A stretch of 64,000 nucleotides of DNA from a sulfur-oxidizing endosymbiont of Gigantopelta aegis (GCF_016097415.1 NZ_JAEHGE010000001.1:335001-399000), one strand, 5' to 3'. Counted from the stretch's first letter, positions 48,785 through 59,397 are shown. Notes: generated by a model not told the origin, from the letters alone. Translations and numbers: made by a program.

Positions 48785-48883
48785 GTAGGATGTGGTGAGG
48801 AACGAACCGCATCAATGGCTTTAAACATAAATGGCTTTAAACATAAGTTCTTGATGCGGTTCGTTGCACTCACCACATCCTAC
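48785..48883. repeat. Palindromic element, family 1, copy B
   Basis: Arms GTAGGATGTGGTGAGGAACG and its near-complement, each followed inward by AACCGCATCAA. The loop carries a 16-base duplication (ATGGCTTTAAACATAA), making this copy longer than the other two. The outer arms of copies A and C are absent. Between the fabI stop and the shared terminator. Confidence 0.88.
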
Positions 48884-48893
48884 AAACTAAAGC

Positions 48894-48932
48894 AAAAAAA
48901 AGGGTGAACATTTAAATGTTCACCCTTTTTTT
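48894..48932. terminator. Bidirectional terminator between fabI and ppiD
   Basis: A perfect self-complementary hairpin (AAAAAGGGTGAACATTTAAA core and its mirror) with A run before and T run after, serving both convergent genes. Confidence 0.92.
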
Positions 48933-48964
48933 TGCTTTGCTTTTTTTATATAGATTCTATTTTC

Positions 48965-50845
48965 TTACTCATCTTCACTTAAGGACTTAGCATTAATTGA
49001 AATTTTAGATTCTGAGCGAATCTGAAGAATCGATAAGGAAGTTTCAATATTTCCCTTATTTTGTAATAAGGCCATTTTTATACTGTCAAATAAAGCCTTA
49101 TCATCACTATTACCGTCTTCAATGGCGTTCACAGCAACAATTGCTATATTACCACCCATGAGTCGAGTACTGGCAAACTTTGTCTCACGCGGCATGGTAA
49201 AAGCCTTGCCTAATATTTCCCCAGGGACTGTCGCACTTTGACGGTCAACAACACCTGCGTTTTCTATCGTTAAAGAGTTACTGGTCGCAATTTCAGAAAA
49301 TTCTGTGCCGTCTGATAATAATTTAACCAGTTCGTTCGCTTTTTCCTGAGCTTTATCAGTGAGCGCTTGTTTCTTAAGTTGCACTTCGATTAGGTCTTTC
49401 ACTTCATCAAAAGGTTTAACATTGGCAGGTATTCTTTCGACGACACGAATAACAACCACATGATCATCACCCAACTCAATCAAATCACTATTATTACCTT
49501 CTTCTAAAACACTTTCACCAAAGGCAATATTAAGTAACTTAGTATTAGAAAAAATGCCATCTGTTCCTGTACTACTCATCAAAGGGCTTTCTTTGATTGT
49601 CATGTTTAATTCTGCAGCCACAGGCTCTAAAGAATCAGGTTGTTCATAAGCAATCGTTTGCATAGACTCAACCATTTCAAAATACGCATTTTCAACTTGA
49701 TCAAATTGAATAGACGCTATAATGTTTTCTTTAACTGACTCCAATGGCTCTACTTCACCACCTTCGATCTTGGTTAATTTAATAATGTGGAATCCAAATG
49801 AAGATTCAACCAAATCAGAAATTTCACCCGGCTTTAATGAAAAAGCACTCTTCTCAAATGCAGGTACCATTTCACCGCTACCAAAAAAGCCTAAATCACC
49901 GCCATTATCTGCTGAACCTGGATCCTTAGAATATTGCTTGGCCATCTCAGTAAAATCAGCACCCTGGTTAATTCTTTCCAAGACCATATTGGCTTCAGCT
50001 TTTAGTTTCTCTTTTTCTTCATCCGTGGCATCTGTCGATAAAGTAAAGAGTATATGGCTGGCCTGACGGCGCTCAGGTTGTGTATATTGTGGCAAGTGAT
50101 CCTGATAATACTTTTCGATTTGTTCATCACTTATTTGTAAATCTTTGGCCAGATCCTGACGTGCAACTTCCAGATAAGCAAGTTTAATTTGTTCAGGATT
50201 TTCAAACTGTTTTTGAAAGTTTTGATAAAAAGTTTTTATTTCTTCTTCACTGACCTTAACAGCATCTTTGAAATTTTCTGCTTTAAGTACTGCATAAGAA
50301 ATATCACGTTTTTGTTTCACTAATTGAATAACCCGTTCCACTTCTTGATCAGAAACAAAACTAGAACTCACAATGCCATCAGAAAACTGTCTTAATAGTA
50401 AATCGGTTGCAACTGAGTTGCGATAATTGGATTTACTATAGGCACTTGGCAAAGAACGGTTATACAAGTCTTCAGAAAAACGACCATCTAATTGGAAATT
50501 CGTATCGACACGTACATACGCATCAATTTGTTCTTTGCTTATCGACAAACCCGATGCTTGCAAATAACTGATGAGCGCACGATTATTAATTAATTTTTCC
50601 AGTACAATTTTTTTGATAAAGGCATCATTGTCAATTTTACCTCTGAGCTCTTTGGACTCTCTCTGTACTGCATTTTGAAATTCTTGAACTGATATTTTAT
50701 AGTCACCCACATTGGCAACAGCAGGACTTGAATCAGGTGTGATATAACTATTGATACCCCACAATGCGAAGGGAATAGAAATAAGAATAACAATAACCCA
50801 GGCAAACCAACCCGTTGCTCTTTCTCTGATACTATGTAGTAACAT
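48965..50845 (-). CDS. ppiD: Periplasmic chaperone/peptidyl-prolyl isomerase PpiD
   Basis: 626 residues (E. coli 623). One N-terminal membrane anchor (ATGWFAWVIVILISIPFALWG), a SurA_N-like chaperone domain (about residues 40-240), a parvulin domain (about 255-355: ASHILF, AKQYSKDPGSADNGGDLGFFG, MVPAFEKSAFSLKPGE, FGFHIIKL) and a second degenerate parvulin-like region at the C-terminus. It assists proteins leaving the Sec translocon. Downstream of the tRNA-Val/Asp genes, separated by a terminator. Confidence 0.95.
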   Translation of the reverse strand: MLLHSIRERATGWFAWVIVILISIPFALWGINSYITPDSSPAVANVGDYKISVQEFQNAVQRESKELRGKIDNDAFIKKIVLEKLINNRALISYLQASGLSISKEQIDAYVRVDTNFQLDGRFSEDLYNRSLPSAYSKSNYRNSVATDLLLRQFSDGIVSSSFVSDQEVERVIQLVKQKRDISYAVLKAENFKDAVKVSEEEIKTFYQNFQKQFENPEQIKLAYLEVARQDLAKDLQISDEQIEKYYQDHLPQYTQPERRQASHILFTLSTDATDEEKEKLKAEANMVLERINQGADFTEMAKQYSKDPGSADNGGDLGFFGSGEMVPAFEKSAFSLKPGEISDLVESSFGFHIIKLTKIEGGEVEPLESVKENIIASIQFDQVENAYFEMVESMQTIAYEQPDSLEPVAAELNMTIKESPLMSSTGTDGIFSNTKLLNIAFGESVLEEGNNSDLIELGDDHVVVIRVVERIPANVKPFDEVKDLIEVQLKKQALTDKAQEKANELVKLLSDGTEFSEIATSNSLTIENAGVVDRQSATVPGEILGKAFTMPRETKFASTRLMGGNIAIVAVNAIEDGNSDDKALFDSIKMALLQNKGNIETSLSILQIRSESKISINAKSLSEDE

Positions 50846-50930
50846 GGAACCTATCTCATTAAATTATAGTTATTAAAAAAGCCATTAAAAAGTTATAAAT
50901 AACTTTGACTAAAAAGTGCAAAAAAAAGTG

Positions 50931-50958
50931 CAAAAAAAAGCGCGTCAAAAACGCGCTT
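50931..50958 (-). terminator. Terminator after tRNA-Asp
   Basis: Stem AAGCGCGT/ACGCGCTT (50938-50958) with a 5-base loop; on the minus strand it is followed by eight T. It ends the hupB/tRNA transcript before ppiD. Confidence 0.85.
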
Positions 50959-50966
50959 CCCATATT

Positions 50967-51043
50967 TGGCGGAACGGACGGGACTCGAACCCGCGACCCC
51001 CTGCGTGACAGGCAGGTATTCTAACCAGCTGAACTACCGCTCC
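50967..51043 (-). tRNA. tRNA-Asp (GTC)
   Basis: 77 bases with encoded CCA. Acceptor GGAGCGG pairs with the 3' side, anticodon stem-loop CTGCCTGTCACGCAG gives GTC, and the T-arm has GTTCGAGTC. 121 bases upstream of ppiD and same strand as tRNA-Val. Confidence 0.97.
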
Positions 51044-51164
51044 TAATTTTCTAAAACATATTTTAACAGTGTTTAAATCTGTTAATTAAAATCAGAACTA
51101 TTTTTTTATTAATATAAACACTGAAAATGTTTATATATTTTATATAAATCAAACTGAGTTTTAA

Positions 51165-51241
51165 TGGTGGGTAATATAAGATTCGAACTTATGACCCCCG
51201 CCTTGTAAGGGCGGTGCTCTAACCAGCTGAGCTAATCACCC
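51165..51241 (-). tRNA. tRNA-Val (TAC)
   Basis: 77 bases with encoded CCA. Acceptor GGGTGAT, D-arm AGCTCAGCTGG, anticodon loop CTTACAA with TAC, T-arm GTTCGAATC. It lies 23 bases after hupB, probably processed from the same transcript. Confidence 0.97.
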
Positions 51242-51264
51242 AAAACCGTTCTTTTGAAAGTGGC

Positions 51265-51537
51265 TTAGTTTACCGCTTCTTTTAAAGCTTTACCAGCTTT
51301 AAATGCAGGATTTTTTGATGCTTTAATTTGAATGGTTTCACCAGTACGAGGATTGCGACCAGGACGTGCTGCTCTCTCTCTTACTTCAAAAGTACCAAAG
51401 CCGATCAGAGTAACAGGTTCGTTACTTGCAAGTGAATCTGTGATGGCTTTAATTGTTGCATCTAATGCACGGCCTGCTGACGCTTTAGGTAAGTCTGCAT
51501 TCTCAGCAATAGCGTTTATTAGTTCGGATTTATTCAC
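51265..51537 (-). CDS. hupB: DNA-binding protein HU-beta
   Basis: 90 residues, full-length [21 protein letters not shown] start, the [21 protein letters not shown] beta-arm (about residues 46-66) with Pro at the intercalating position, and [18 protein letters not shown] at the end. Start codon is GTG at 51537 with a strong GGGGAG site 8 bases upstream. Usual place after lon. Confidence 0.97.
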   Translation of the reverse strand: MNKSELINAIAENADLPKASAGRALDATIKAITDSLASNEPVTLIGFGTFEVRERAARPGRNPRTGETIQIKASKNPAFKAGKALKEAVN

Positions 51538-52081
51538 AAAAGCTCCCCTTTTTTGTACCTATAAAAAAACATATCAAGTCAGATAAAATTAAAAATTTAA
51601 ATCAAAAGTTTAAACAATTTTTTAAAAGTATTTTTAAATACATTTATTTTTAAAAACACAGATTGTTTAAGATGTCATTATAGATAGATAAAATAAAATT
51701 ATTAAATAACACAAGTGTTGTGTAACAACGGATACAGCCATATTGAATCAAAATTTATAGTTAAAATCTAGCAAAACTTATCATTTATTTAAAATAGTTT
51801 CAAAATAACATAAAAACAGATATTTTATAAAATTAATTAAAGACTCTAAATATCTGCAAACGTATATTAAAACAATATGTTACAGCCTTTTAATGTAAAA
51901 GTTTTGATATTACCAAACTTAGATATAATTAAAAATCAAGCTCCCTATCAACAAAGTAAGTAATGACTAGAACGATGCTAACAATAAAAAATTAACTCAA
52001 ATTAGCTAAAACAATGCACAAAAAAACACCAATGCAGGCATTGGTGTTTTTTTATACAACTTTATAAGAGTGAAATATAAG
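51538..52081. other. lon-hupB intergenic region
   Basis: 544 very A+T-rich bases. It holds the lon terminator at its right end and the hupB promoter somewhere on the left. I see no supported gene, tRNA or clear operator. A small hairpin-like ACACAAGTGTTGTGT occurs at about 51709-51723. Confidence 0.5.
52020..52056 (-). terminator. Terminator after lon
   Basis: AAAACACCAATG stem, 4-base loop, exact complement, then T run (read leftward from lon, the A run at 52021-52026). 25 bases past the lon stop. Confidence 0.9.
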
Positions 52082-54505
52082 TTAGTGAGCTCTTATTGTT
52101 GCTGCTTTCTTCCTTGTTTTTACCTTATTTGTTGCCGTCGTTGCTTTGATCGGTGTGGGTGTGGGTGCATGAACTAAAGCAATTTGTAGTACTTCATCAA
52201 TCCATTGTACTGGAATGATGTCGAGTTTAGAGACAATATTTTTCGGTAAGTCCACCAGATCTTTTTTGTTTTCTATGGGAATGACAACAGTTTTAATGCC
52301 ACTTCTTAGTGCAGCCAGAAGCTTTTCTTTAAGACCACCAATGGGTAACACCTCACCTCTAAGCGTAATCTCGCCTGTCATGGCCACATCAGCCTTAACC
52401 GGTATTTCTGTCAGTGCTGAAACGAGTGCTGTGCACATGCCGATACCTGCACTGGGACCATCCTTAGGAATCGCACCTTCAGGAACATGAATATGAATAT
52501 CCTTATTCTCATACGTTTCATAGGCAATACCTAAACTATCAGAGCGACTACGCACCACTGACATCGCAGCTTGTATTGACTCCTTCATCACATCACCTAA
52601 TTGGCCAGTGACACTATTTTTTCCCTTACCCGGCATGACGGCGGTTTCAATGGTTAAGATTTCACCACCCACTTCTGTCCATGCAAGCCCTGTCACTTGA
52701 CCTACTTGATTTTCTTGCTCAACACTGCCGTAACGGAAACGTTTTACACCCAGATATTTTTCTATATTGCGACTAGTGACAGCCACTTTTTTGGTTTTCT
52801 TGTCAAGTAAAATTTCTTTAACTACTTTACGGGCAATTTTAGCCACTTCTCGCTCAATGCTACGCACTCCGGCTTCACGGGTATAATAGCGGACAATATC
52901 TCGAATCGCACCTTCACTAATGGTCAATTCAGATTCTTTAAGGCCATTATTTTTTAGCTGTTTAGGTATCAAATAACGAGCAACAATATTTACTTTTTCT
53001 TCTTCGGTATAACCTGGTAAACGAATAACTTCCATTCGGTCAAGCAATGGACCGGGGATATTCATACTATTTGAAGTCGCAACAAACATGACTTCCGATA
53101 GGTCATAATCAACTTCCATATAGTGATCATTGAAGGTGTCATTCTGTTCCGGATCAAGCACTTCTAATAATGCTGAAGAAGGATCACCACGCATATCCAT
53201 GGCCATTTTGTCAATTTCATCCAATAAGAAAAATGGATTTTTCACCTCAACCTTGGACATATTTTGCATAATCTTACCCGGCATGGAGCCGATGTAAGTG
53301 CGACGATGACCACGAATTTCAGCTTCATCACGCACACCACCCAGGGACATACGGGTAAATTTACGGTTTGTTGCCCGGGCAATCGATTGCCCTAATGAGG
53401 TCTTACCGACACCTGGAGGCCCAACCAAACAGAGAATAGGCCCTTTAAGTTTTTTCATCCGTTGCTGTACTGCAAGGTATTCAAGTATACGTTCTTTAAC
53501 TTTTTCCAGACCATAATGATCTTCTTCTAAGATCGCTTCTGCTTTAGCTAAATCATGACGCACTTTTGAACGTTTCTTCCAGGGTACATTGGTCAGCCAC
53601 TCAAGGTAATTTCTGACCACAGATGCTTCAGCCGACATAGGCGACATCATTTTTAATTTATTTAATTCTGCCATGCCCTTTTTCTTAGCTTCAGTAGACA
53701 GGCCTGAGTCTTTGATCTTGTTTTCCAGTTCTTCTAGCTCATTGGGTACATCATCAATGTCATTGAGCTCTTTTTGAATCGCTTTCATTTGCTCATTCAA
53801 ATAGTATTCACGCTGACTTTTTTCCATTTGCTGTTTAACGCGACCACGAATACGTTTTTCTACTTGCAGAATATCAATTTCAGATTCCATTTGTGCCAAT
53901 AAATGTTCTAGACGTTCACGCACATCTGAAATTTCCAGAATAACCTGTTTTTCTTCAATTTTAAGCGGCATGTGTGCTGCAATGGTATCGGCTAAACGAC
54001 TAGGATCTTCGATACTGGATAAGGAGGAAAGTATTTCAGGCGGTACTTTATCATTCATTTTGACGTATTGATCAAACTGATTCATTACTGTACGCGTCAG
54101 CACATCAGCTTCACGTTCTTCAATTTTTGTGGCTTCGAAAATTGACACCTGTGCCGTATAAAAATCATCTGAAGCAAATAAATTATCTACCTGTGCACGC
54201 TCATCACCTTCGACTAAGACTTTAACCGTGCCATCCGGTAATTTTAATAAACGCAAAATAGAGGCGATTGTACCTACCGAATGGATATCTTCTGGCTTTG
54301 GATCATCATCCGATGCATTTTTCTGGGCAATAAGAATAATTTTCTTATCTTCTTCCATGGCAGCTTCAAGCGCATTTATCGACTTTTCTCTTCCCACATA
54401 AAGTGGAATGACCATATGAGGATAAACAACTACATCTCTAAGGGGTAAAACGGGATAGATTTGTGTGGTATCAGTGATTTTTGAAATATTAGCGTCATTC
54501 TCCAT
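52082..54505 (-). CDS. lon: ATP-dependent protease Lon
   Basis: 807 residues from the ATG at 54505 (MENDANISK), which has GAGGA 8 bases upstream; an upstream in-frame start at 54550 lacks one. LON substrate domain (about 15-205: [22 protein letters not shown]), coiled coil, AAA+ module with Walker [11 protein letters not shown] near residue 362 and Walker [13 protein letters not shown], and the serine protease domain with catalytic Ser in [10 protein letters not shown] (about 683) and Lys in [12 protein letters not shown] (about 726). The C-terminus has a Lys/Thr-rich tail of about 30 residues absent from E. coli Lon (784). Confidence 0.97.
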   Translation of the reverse strand: MENDANISKITDTTQIYPVLPLRDVVVYPHMVIPLYVGREKSINALEAAMEEDKKIILIAQKNASDDDPKPEDIHSVGTIASILRLLKLPDGTVKVLVEGDERAQVDNLFASDDFYTAQVSIFEATKIEEREADVLTRTVMNQFDQYVKMNDKVPPEILSSLSSIEDPSRLADTIAAHMPLKIEEKQVILEISDVRERLEHLLAQMESEIDILQVEKRIRGRVKQQMEKSQREYYLNEQMKAIQKELNDIDDVPNELEELENKIKDSGLSTEAKKKGMAELNKLKMMSPMSAEASVVRNYLEWLTNVPWKKRSKVRHDLAKAEAILEEDHYGLEKVKERILEYLAVQQRMKKLKGPILCLVGPPGVGKTSLGQSIARATNRKFTRMSLGGVRDEAEIRGHRRTYIGSMPGKIMQNMSKVEVKNPFFLLDEIDKMAMDMRGDPSSALLEVLDPEQNDTFNDHYMEVDYDLSEVMFVATSNSMNIPGPLLDRMEVIRLPGYTEEEKVNIVARYLIPKQLKNNGLKESELTISEGAIRDIVRYYTREAGVRSIEREVAKIARKVVKEILLDKKTKKVAVTSRNIEKYLGVKRFRYGSVEQENQVGQVTGLAWTEVGGEILTIETAVMPGKGKNSVTGQLGDVMKESIQAAMSVVRSRSDSLGIAYETYENKDIHIHVPEGAIPKDGPSAGIGMCTALVSALTEIPVKADVAMTGEITLRGEVLPIGGLKEKLLAALRSGIKTVVIPIENKKDLVDLPKNIVSKLDIIPVQWIDEVLQIALVHAPTPTPIKATTATNKVKTRKKAATIRAH

Positions 54506-54633
54506 CAAGGAGTTCCTCTTGTAATACTTATTATTCAGACGCCCAATCAAGCACCTGAGAATGTTATTCTGTGTCTATTAAATATGGGTCTTAGAGCCAA
54601 AAAATCAAGTAAATATGCATTTTATAAAGCTTA

Positions 54634-54673
54634 AACACAAAAAAAGAGGCTATATAGCCTCTTTTTTTGTGTT
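54634..54673 (-). terminator. Terminator after clpX
   Basis: Strong symmetric hairpin: AGAGGCTATATAGCCTCT self-complementary core flanked by A and T runs, 39 bases after the clpX stop, separating clpX from lon. Confidence 0.93.
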
Positions 54674-54711
54674 GGTACTCATTAAGCAAATCAATAAAAA
54701 CGACTAATGAT

Positions 54712-55986
54712 TTACTCTCCGGAGGCTTTTTTGGCTTCTTTGGCGTAAATGAGCAATGGCTCAGATAAACCATTTATGACTGATTCATCAACAACCACTG
54801 TTTCCACGTCATCAATAGAAGGCAGATCATACATAGTGTCAAGTAATGACTGTTCTAAAATAGACCGTAAACCCCGTGCGCCGGTTTTTCTTGCCATGGC
54901 TTTTTTGGCAATGGCTTTTAATGCTTCCTGACGTAAATCAAGTTCAGCACCTTCCATTTCAATCAGCTTGCTATACTGTTTTGCCAAGGCATTCTTAGGT
55001 TCAGTTAGAATTCGAATAAGCGCTTCTTCATCTAACTCTTTTAAGGTCGCAATCACGGGTAAACGCCCAACAAATTCAGGAATTAATCCATAACGCGTTA
55101 AATCTTCTGGTTCGATATCATCCAATAACTCACCAAAACTTTTCGCATCATCCTTACTAGTGACCTCAGCCCCAAAACCAATACCACTCTTATCAGAGCG
55201 ATTTTGAATAACCTTGTCCAAGCCGGAAAAAGCACCGCCACAGATAAATAAAATATTCGCAGTATTGACCTGCAAAAATTCTTGTTGCGGATGCTTACGA
55301 CCCCCTTGAGGAGGTACTGAAGCAATAGTGCCTTCAATTAACTTTAACAAGGCTTGCTGTACGCCTTCACCCGAAACATCACGGGTGATGGATGGATTGT
55401 CAGACTTACGAGAAATCTTATCGATTTCGTCAATATAAACAATACCTGTTTGTGCCTTTTCTACATCATAATCACATTTTTGCAGTAATTTTTGGATAAT
55501 ATTTTCAACATCTTCACCCACATAACCTGCTTCTGTTAAAGTCGTTGCATCTGCAATGGTGAAAGGTACATCCAACATACGCGCTAAGGTTTCAGCTAAT
55601 AATGTCTTACCTGATCCCGTAGGACCAATTAACAGGATATTACTTTTTGATAATTCCACGTCATCTTTTTTATGGCCACTTTCAAGACGTTTATAGTGGT
55701 TGTAAACAGCCACAGAAAGAATCTTTTTAGCACCGACTTGACCAATAACATACTCATCAAGGGTTTTGTTAATTTCACGGGGTGTTGGTAATTTCTTACC
55801 AGGCACAGATCCACCCTGCTCTTGAATTTCTTCACGAATAATGTCGTTACAGAGTTCAACGCATTCATCACAGATGAATACCGAAGGTCCAGCGATTAGC
55901 TTGCGTACTTCATGCTGGCTTTTACCACAAAAAGAGCAATAAAGTAACTTGCCATTTTCATCTTTATTTTGAGTATCATCACTCAT
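54712..55986 (-). CDS. clpX: Clp protease ATP-binding subunit ClpX
   Basis: 424 residues (E. coli 424). C4 zinc domain [16 protein letters not shown]...[10 protein letters not shown] (about residues 15-48), AAA+ module with Walker [15 protein letters not shown] (about 117-130) and Walker [13 protein letters not shown], pore loop GYVGEDVE, and the IGF-type ClpP-docking loop as SGIGFGAEV. Unfolds substrates for ClpP. GAGG lies 9 bases before the ATG. 142 bases separate it from clpP. Confidence 0.98.
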   Translation of the reverse strand: MSDDTQNKDENGKLLYCSFCGKSQHEVRKLIAGPSVFICDECVELCNDIIREEIQEQGGSVPGKKLPTPREINKTLDEYVIGQVGAKKILSVAVYNHYKRLESGHKKDDVELSKSNILLIGPTGSGKTLLAETLARMLDVPFTIADATTLTEAGYVGEDVENIIQKLLQKCDYDVEKAQTGIVYIDEIDKISRKSDNPSITRDVSGEGVQQALLKLIEGTIASVPPQGGRKHPQQEFLQVNTANILFICGGAFSGLDKVIQNRSDKSGIGFGAEVTSKDDAKSFGELLDDIEPEDLTRYGLIPEFVGRLPVIATLKELDEEALIRILTEPKNALAKQYSKLIEMEGAELDLRQEALKAIAKKAMARKTGARGLRSILEQSLLDTMYDLPSIDDVETVVVDESVINGLSEPLLIYAKEAKKASGE

Positions 55987-56128
55987 AAAACAAACCTCAT
56001 ATCAGGGCTTATGCCCCTAGTTTTATACTGATTATGTTATCTATAACTAACATATATAAGTCTTATTTATTAATAAATCAACATTTATCATCAATTTGGC
56101 TTATTTATTCTCATAAATAAACTGCACA

Positions 56129-56776
56129 TTAATCTTCTTCTGATGAAGTTTCACGTTTACTAATGACTTTATCAATTAAGCCATAATCAACTGCCTGATC
56201 AGCACTGAGGAAGTTGTCACGATCAGTATCTTGTGCAATGGCATCTAAATCCTGGCCAGTATGAGTCGCCATAATTTGATTTAATTTATCTTTAAGTGTC
56301 AAAATCTCTTTGGCATGAATTTCAATATCAGAAGCCTGACCTTGAAAGCCACCCAATGGCTGATGAATCATCATTCTTGAATTAGGCAAACAATAGCGCT
56401 TATCTTTTGCTCCACCGGTCAATAATAAAGCCCCCATACTGGCAGCCTGACCAATACACATGGTGCTGACATCTGGTTTAATAAACTGCATAGTGTCATA
56501 AATAGACATCCCTGCGGTAACCGAACCACCGGGTGAATTAATATATAGGTGAATATCTTTATCAGGATTTTCTGATTCAAGAAACAATAATTGGGCAACA
56601 ATTAAATTAGCCATGTGGTCTTCAACCTGACCGACTAAAAAAATCACTCGCTCTTTTAATAATCTTGAATAGATATCGTAGGAGCGTTCCCCTCTTGAAG
56701 TCTGCTCGATAACCATTGGCACCAATCCCAGTGCATCAACTTGTGCAGCCCCATTTAAAATGTGATTATTTGTCAT
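56129..56776 (-). CDS. clpP: ATP-dependent Clp protease proteolytic subunit ClpP
   Basis: 215 residues (E. coli 207). Complete Ser-His-Asp triad: [11 protein letters not shown] (Ser about 110), [10 protein letters not shown] (His about 135) and the Asp in [18 protein letters not shown] (about 184). A short propeptide precedes [31 protein letters not shown] precedes the ATG. Part of the tig-clpP-clpX run. Confidence 0.98.
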   Translation of the reverse strand: MTNNHILNGAAQVDALGLVPMVIEQTSRGERSYDIYSRLLKERVIFLVGQVEDHMANLIVAQLLFLESENPDKDIHLYINSPGGSVTAGMSIYDTMQFIKPDVSTMCIGQAASMGALLLTGGAKDKRYCLPNSRMMIHQPLGGFQGQASDIEIHAKEILTLKDKLNQIMATHTGQDLDAIAQDTDRDNFLSADQAVDYGLIDKVISKRETSSEED

Positions 56777-56912
56777 TGATAGACAGTCCTTTTTGTAAGA
56801 CGAATGTATTTAAGATGATTTATTGGCAAAGCAATAAGGCAATAAAAAGGCTATCTATTGCCCTTCTATACCCCTTTTAAAAAAGGCTATAGACAATTGC
56901 TTAAAAAAGCAA

Positions 56913-58226
56913 TTATGCTTCTTCTTCATCCTTTTTAGGATTCATAAATTCAGTAAAGCTAAAGTCTTTTTCTGCAATTGTTGCTTGTTCACAAGCCCAA
57001 TCGACAATTTTCTCTTCTAACACAAAAGATTCGATTTCAGCTAACTTTTCTTTATGGGACATATAATAATCCATGACTTCTTGTGGATTTTCATAGCTCT
57101 CTGCCATTTCATTGATTTTTTCTTTCACCAACTCAGGTGTTGCTGTGATTTCATTCACTTTAACGAGTTCAGCCAAAATCATACCCAAAGTCACACGACG
57201 TGTAGCCTGATCTTCAAACAAGCTCGTTTGTAACTGGGAATCACCCTGGGTTTGCATTTGGTACTGAGACTGCATTTGCTCTGCCATGTTTTTAGCTTCT
57301 TCTTCCACTAAAGCCTTAGGCGCGATCACATCATTAATTTCAATGATGGTATCCATAACCTGGTTCTTTAATTTAGCATCAATAGCCTTATCAAGTTCAA
57401 GCTGCATGTTCTTTTTGACTTCTGCGCGGAAAGCGTCATTACCGCCCTCTGATACGCCAAACTTAGTAAAAAACTCATCATTTAACTCAGGTAATGTCGC
57501 TTCTTTTACTGCTGAAACAGTCACAGCAAAATCAACATTCTTGCCGGCAACATCTTTATAGTGATAATCTTCTGGGAATTTCAGGTTCAGGGTCTTTTCA
57601 TCACCAGCCTTAGCGCCTTTTATGCCTTCTTCAAAACCTTCAATCATTTGACCCTGACCAATAGTCACAGGCACTTGCTTGCCTTCATTACCCTTGAATG
57701 CTTCGCCATCAATGGTGCCCACAAAATCAACAACAACCTGATCGCCTTCTTCTGCACCACGGTCAACATCAGTAAAAGTCTGATTTTGTTTACGAATATT
57801 TTCTACTGTTGAATCAATATCTTCTTCGCCAATCGTCACATTGGCTTTTTCAAAAGCCTGACCATCAAATGATGCGGGGGTGATTTCTGGATAAACTTCA
57901 AACACAGCCTTATATTTGACGATATTTTTATCATCATTATCAACCATATCGATGGTTGGCTGACCCGCAGGCTTTAATTTTTCTTGATTGACAGCTTCAA
58001 AATAGCTCTGTTGTAGTTTTTCATTTAAAACTTCGGCTTCAACATGACCACCATAACGCTTTTTGATCACTGACATTGGGATTTTACCCGGACGGAAACC
58101 ATTAATTTTTGCAGTCTTTGTTAGCGATTGTAGACGAGAATTAACCTCACCATTAATATCTGATGTTGGAAACTCAACAAGCATTTCTCTTTCTAGCCCT
58201 TCTTTTGTTTCTATTGAAACCTGCAT
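56913..58226 (-). CDS. tig: Trigger factor
   Basis: 437 residues (E. coli 432). Ribosome-binding tail with GFRPGKIPMSVIKKRYG (about residues 44-60), a FKBP-type PPIase domain (about 155-245: GDQVVVDFVGTIDGEAFKG, PVTIGQGQMIEGFEEGIKGAKAG) and the helical C-terminal cradle. First chaperone met by nascent chains. GAGGA 7 bases upstream. A tRNA-operon terminator stands 36 bases upstream, so tig needs its own promoter within or after that region, or read-through. Confidence 0.97.
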   Translation of the reverse strand: MQVSIETKEGLEREMLVEFPTSDINGEVNSRLQSLTKTAKINGFRPGKIPMSVIKKRYGGHVEAEVLNEKLQQSYFEAVNQEKLKPAGQPTIDMVDNDDKNIVKYKAVFEVYPEITPASFDGQAFEKANVTIGEEDIDSTVENIRKQNQTFTDVDRGAEEGDQVVVDFVGTIDGEAFKGNEGKQVPVTIGQGQMIEGFEEGIKGAKAGDEKTLNLKFPEDYHYKDVAGKNVDFAVTVSAVKEATLPELNDEFFTKFGVSEGGNDAFRAEVKKNMQLELDKAIDAKLKNQVMDTIIEINDVIAPKALVEEEAKNMAEQMQSQYQMQTQGDSQLQTSLFEDQATRRVTLGMILAELVKVNEITATPELVKEKINEMAESYENPQEVMDYYMSHKEKLAEIESFVLEEKIVDWACEQATIAEKDFSFTEFMNPKKDEEEA

Positions 58227-58579
58227 TTTTTATCCTCATTACAATCGAAATTAATTTTAAAAAAACTCATTACCCATATTCAGCAATGATTGTCTGAATA
58301 TGGGTAATGAGTTTTACATCTTATAGCTATGCCACTTTTAGAATAAATGGTTTACTAAGCAGTTATATATAGCTGAACAGCTCATTATACAATATCTTGA
58401 AGGGAAAAATTAACACTTTTTAGCAAAGAAACTAATAAAAATGGGATATTGGGCAACTTAAAGAGAAACAAAGACTGTAATTCAATAAAACGAGGGTAAA
58501 TTTTAGGAAATATAAGAGGCTTTACGTAAAGAGGGAAAAATTAGTAGAGATATTTGCAAATAAAAATGCAAAAAATAAA
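58227..58579. other. Gap between tig and tRNA-Leu
   Basis: 353 bases with no supported gene. Contents: the terminator hairpin at 58258-58315 and about 260 A+T-rich bases, which may hold a tig promoter. Confidence 0.5.
58258..58315 (-). terminator. Terminator of the tRNA-Pro-Arg-His-Leu operon
   Basis: A perfect 22-bp stem (AAAACTCATTACCCATATTC...) with a 10-base loop (58262-58315), followed on the minus strand by seven T. It is the longest perfect terminator stem seen here. Confidence 0.9.
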
Positions 58580-58664
58580 TGGTGCGGATGGAGAGACTCG
58601 AACTCTCACGCCTCGCGGCACTGGTACCTAAAACCAGCGTGTATACCAATTTCACCACATCCGC
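58580..58664 (-). tRNA. tRNA-Leu (TAG)
   Basis: 85 bases with CCA. Acceptor GCGGATG, anticodon stem-loop CTGGTTTTAGGTACCAG giving TAG, a class II variable arm (TGCCGCGAGGCG) and T-arm GTTCGAGTC. Confidence 0.96.
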
Positions 58665-58717
58665 ATGTGATATTTATATAAAAATATAATTCTAAGAATA
58701 TTTCATTGATAGGTAAA

Positions 58718-58793
58718 TGGGGTGAACGAAGGGGTTCGAACCCTCGACCGCAGGAGTCACAATCCTGAGCTCTACCAACTGAGCTACGCTCAC
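58718..58793 (-). tRNA. tRNA-His (GTG)
   Basis: 76 bases with CCA. Anticodon loop TTGTGAC gives GTG; T-arm GTTCGAACC; discriminator C73, and base 58794 supplies the G at -1 that is typical of tRNA-His. Confidence 0.96.
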
Positions 58794-58802
58794 CACAATG
58801 AT

Positions 58803-58863
58803 CTTACTTTAGAACAATTTTACTTTAGAACAATTTTACTTTAGAACAATTTTACTTTAGAAC
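58803..58863. repeat. 16-bp tandem repeats between tRNA-His and tRNA-Arg
   Basis: Four near-identical units of TTACTTTAGAACAATT follow one another, filling the spacer between the two tRNA genes. Probably a slippage expansion in the transcribed spacer. Confidence 0.85.
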
Positions 58864-58896
58864 TACTGGATTTCGAAAAATCCGACTAGGCAATAA

Positions 58897-58973
58897 TGGT
58901 GCGCCCGGCAGGACTCGAACCTGCTACCCTCGGCTTAGAAGGCCGATGCTCTATCCAGATGAACTACGGGCGC
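58897..58973 (-). tRNA. tRNA-Arg (TCT)
   Basis: 77 bases with CCA. Acceptor GCGCCCG, anticodon loop CTTCTAA giving TCT, T-arm GTTCGAGTC. Confidence 0.97.
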
Positions 58974-59065
58974 AGAGTCTATTGCTAAATCGTTTAATAC
59001 TGGTTTTTTGTTGTATACGTCTGTATAACCAAAATTAACCAGTCCAAAAGACTTAGTAATAAAAT

Positions 59066-59142
59066 TGGTCGGGGTAGAGAGATTCGAACTCCCGACATCT
59101 TGCTCCCAAAGCAAGCGCGCTACCAGACTGCGCTATACCCCG
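59066..59142 (-). tRNA. tRNA-Pro (TGG)
   Basis: 77 bases with CCA. Acceptor CGGGGTA, anticodon loop TTTGGGA giving TGG, T-arm GTTCGAATC. First gene of the four-tRNA operon and divergent from folD. Confidence 0.97.
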
Positions 59143-59397
59143 ATTAATGTTTATTCTGCGTCGCTACGCCTGCTTTTAAGCAGTCACTGCGTCTAAACAT
59201 CAAGTGGTGCGTATATTAATGAGTTTGCCAGAGCAATGCAAGCGTTTTTTTGAAATATTTCTTATGATAAATAAATGCCTGCTTTTTTATAATAAATTAC
59301 CAATAAGCCTGAGTTTTAGGTAAAATATATCCCCTATAAAAAATAGGTCTGAATGACTTTTCATTCACTCAAATCAAATTTCGGAAAATTACCCTAC

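Noticed and set aside
51538-52081. Small RNA gene in the lon-hupB gap
   Set aside because: Apart from the lon terminator I see no promoter and terminator pair that would define an RNA.
54506-54550. Upstream start for lon
   Set aside because: It lacks a ribosome site and adds a basic 15-residue tail; the ATG at 54505 has GAGGA at proper distance.
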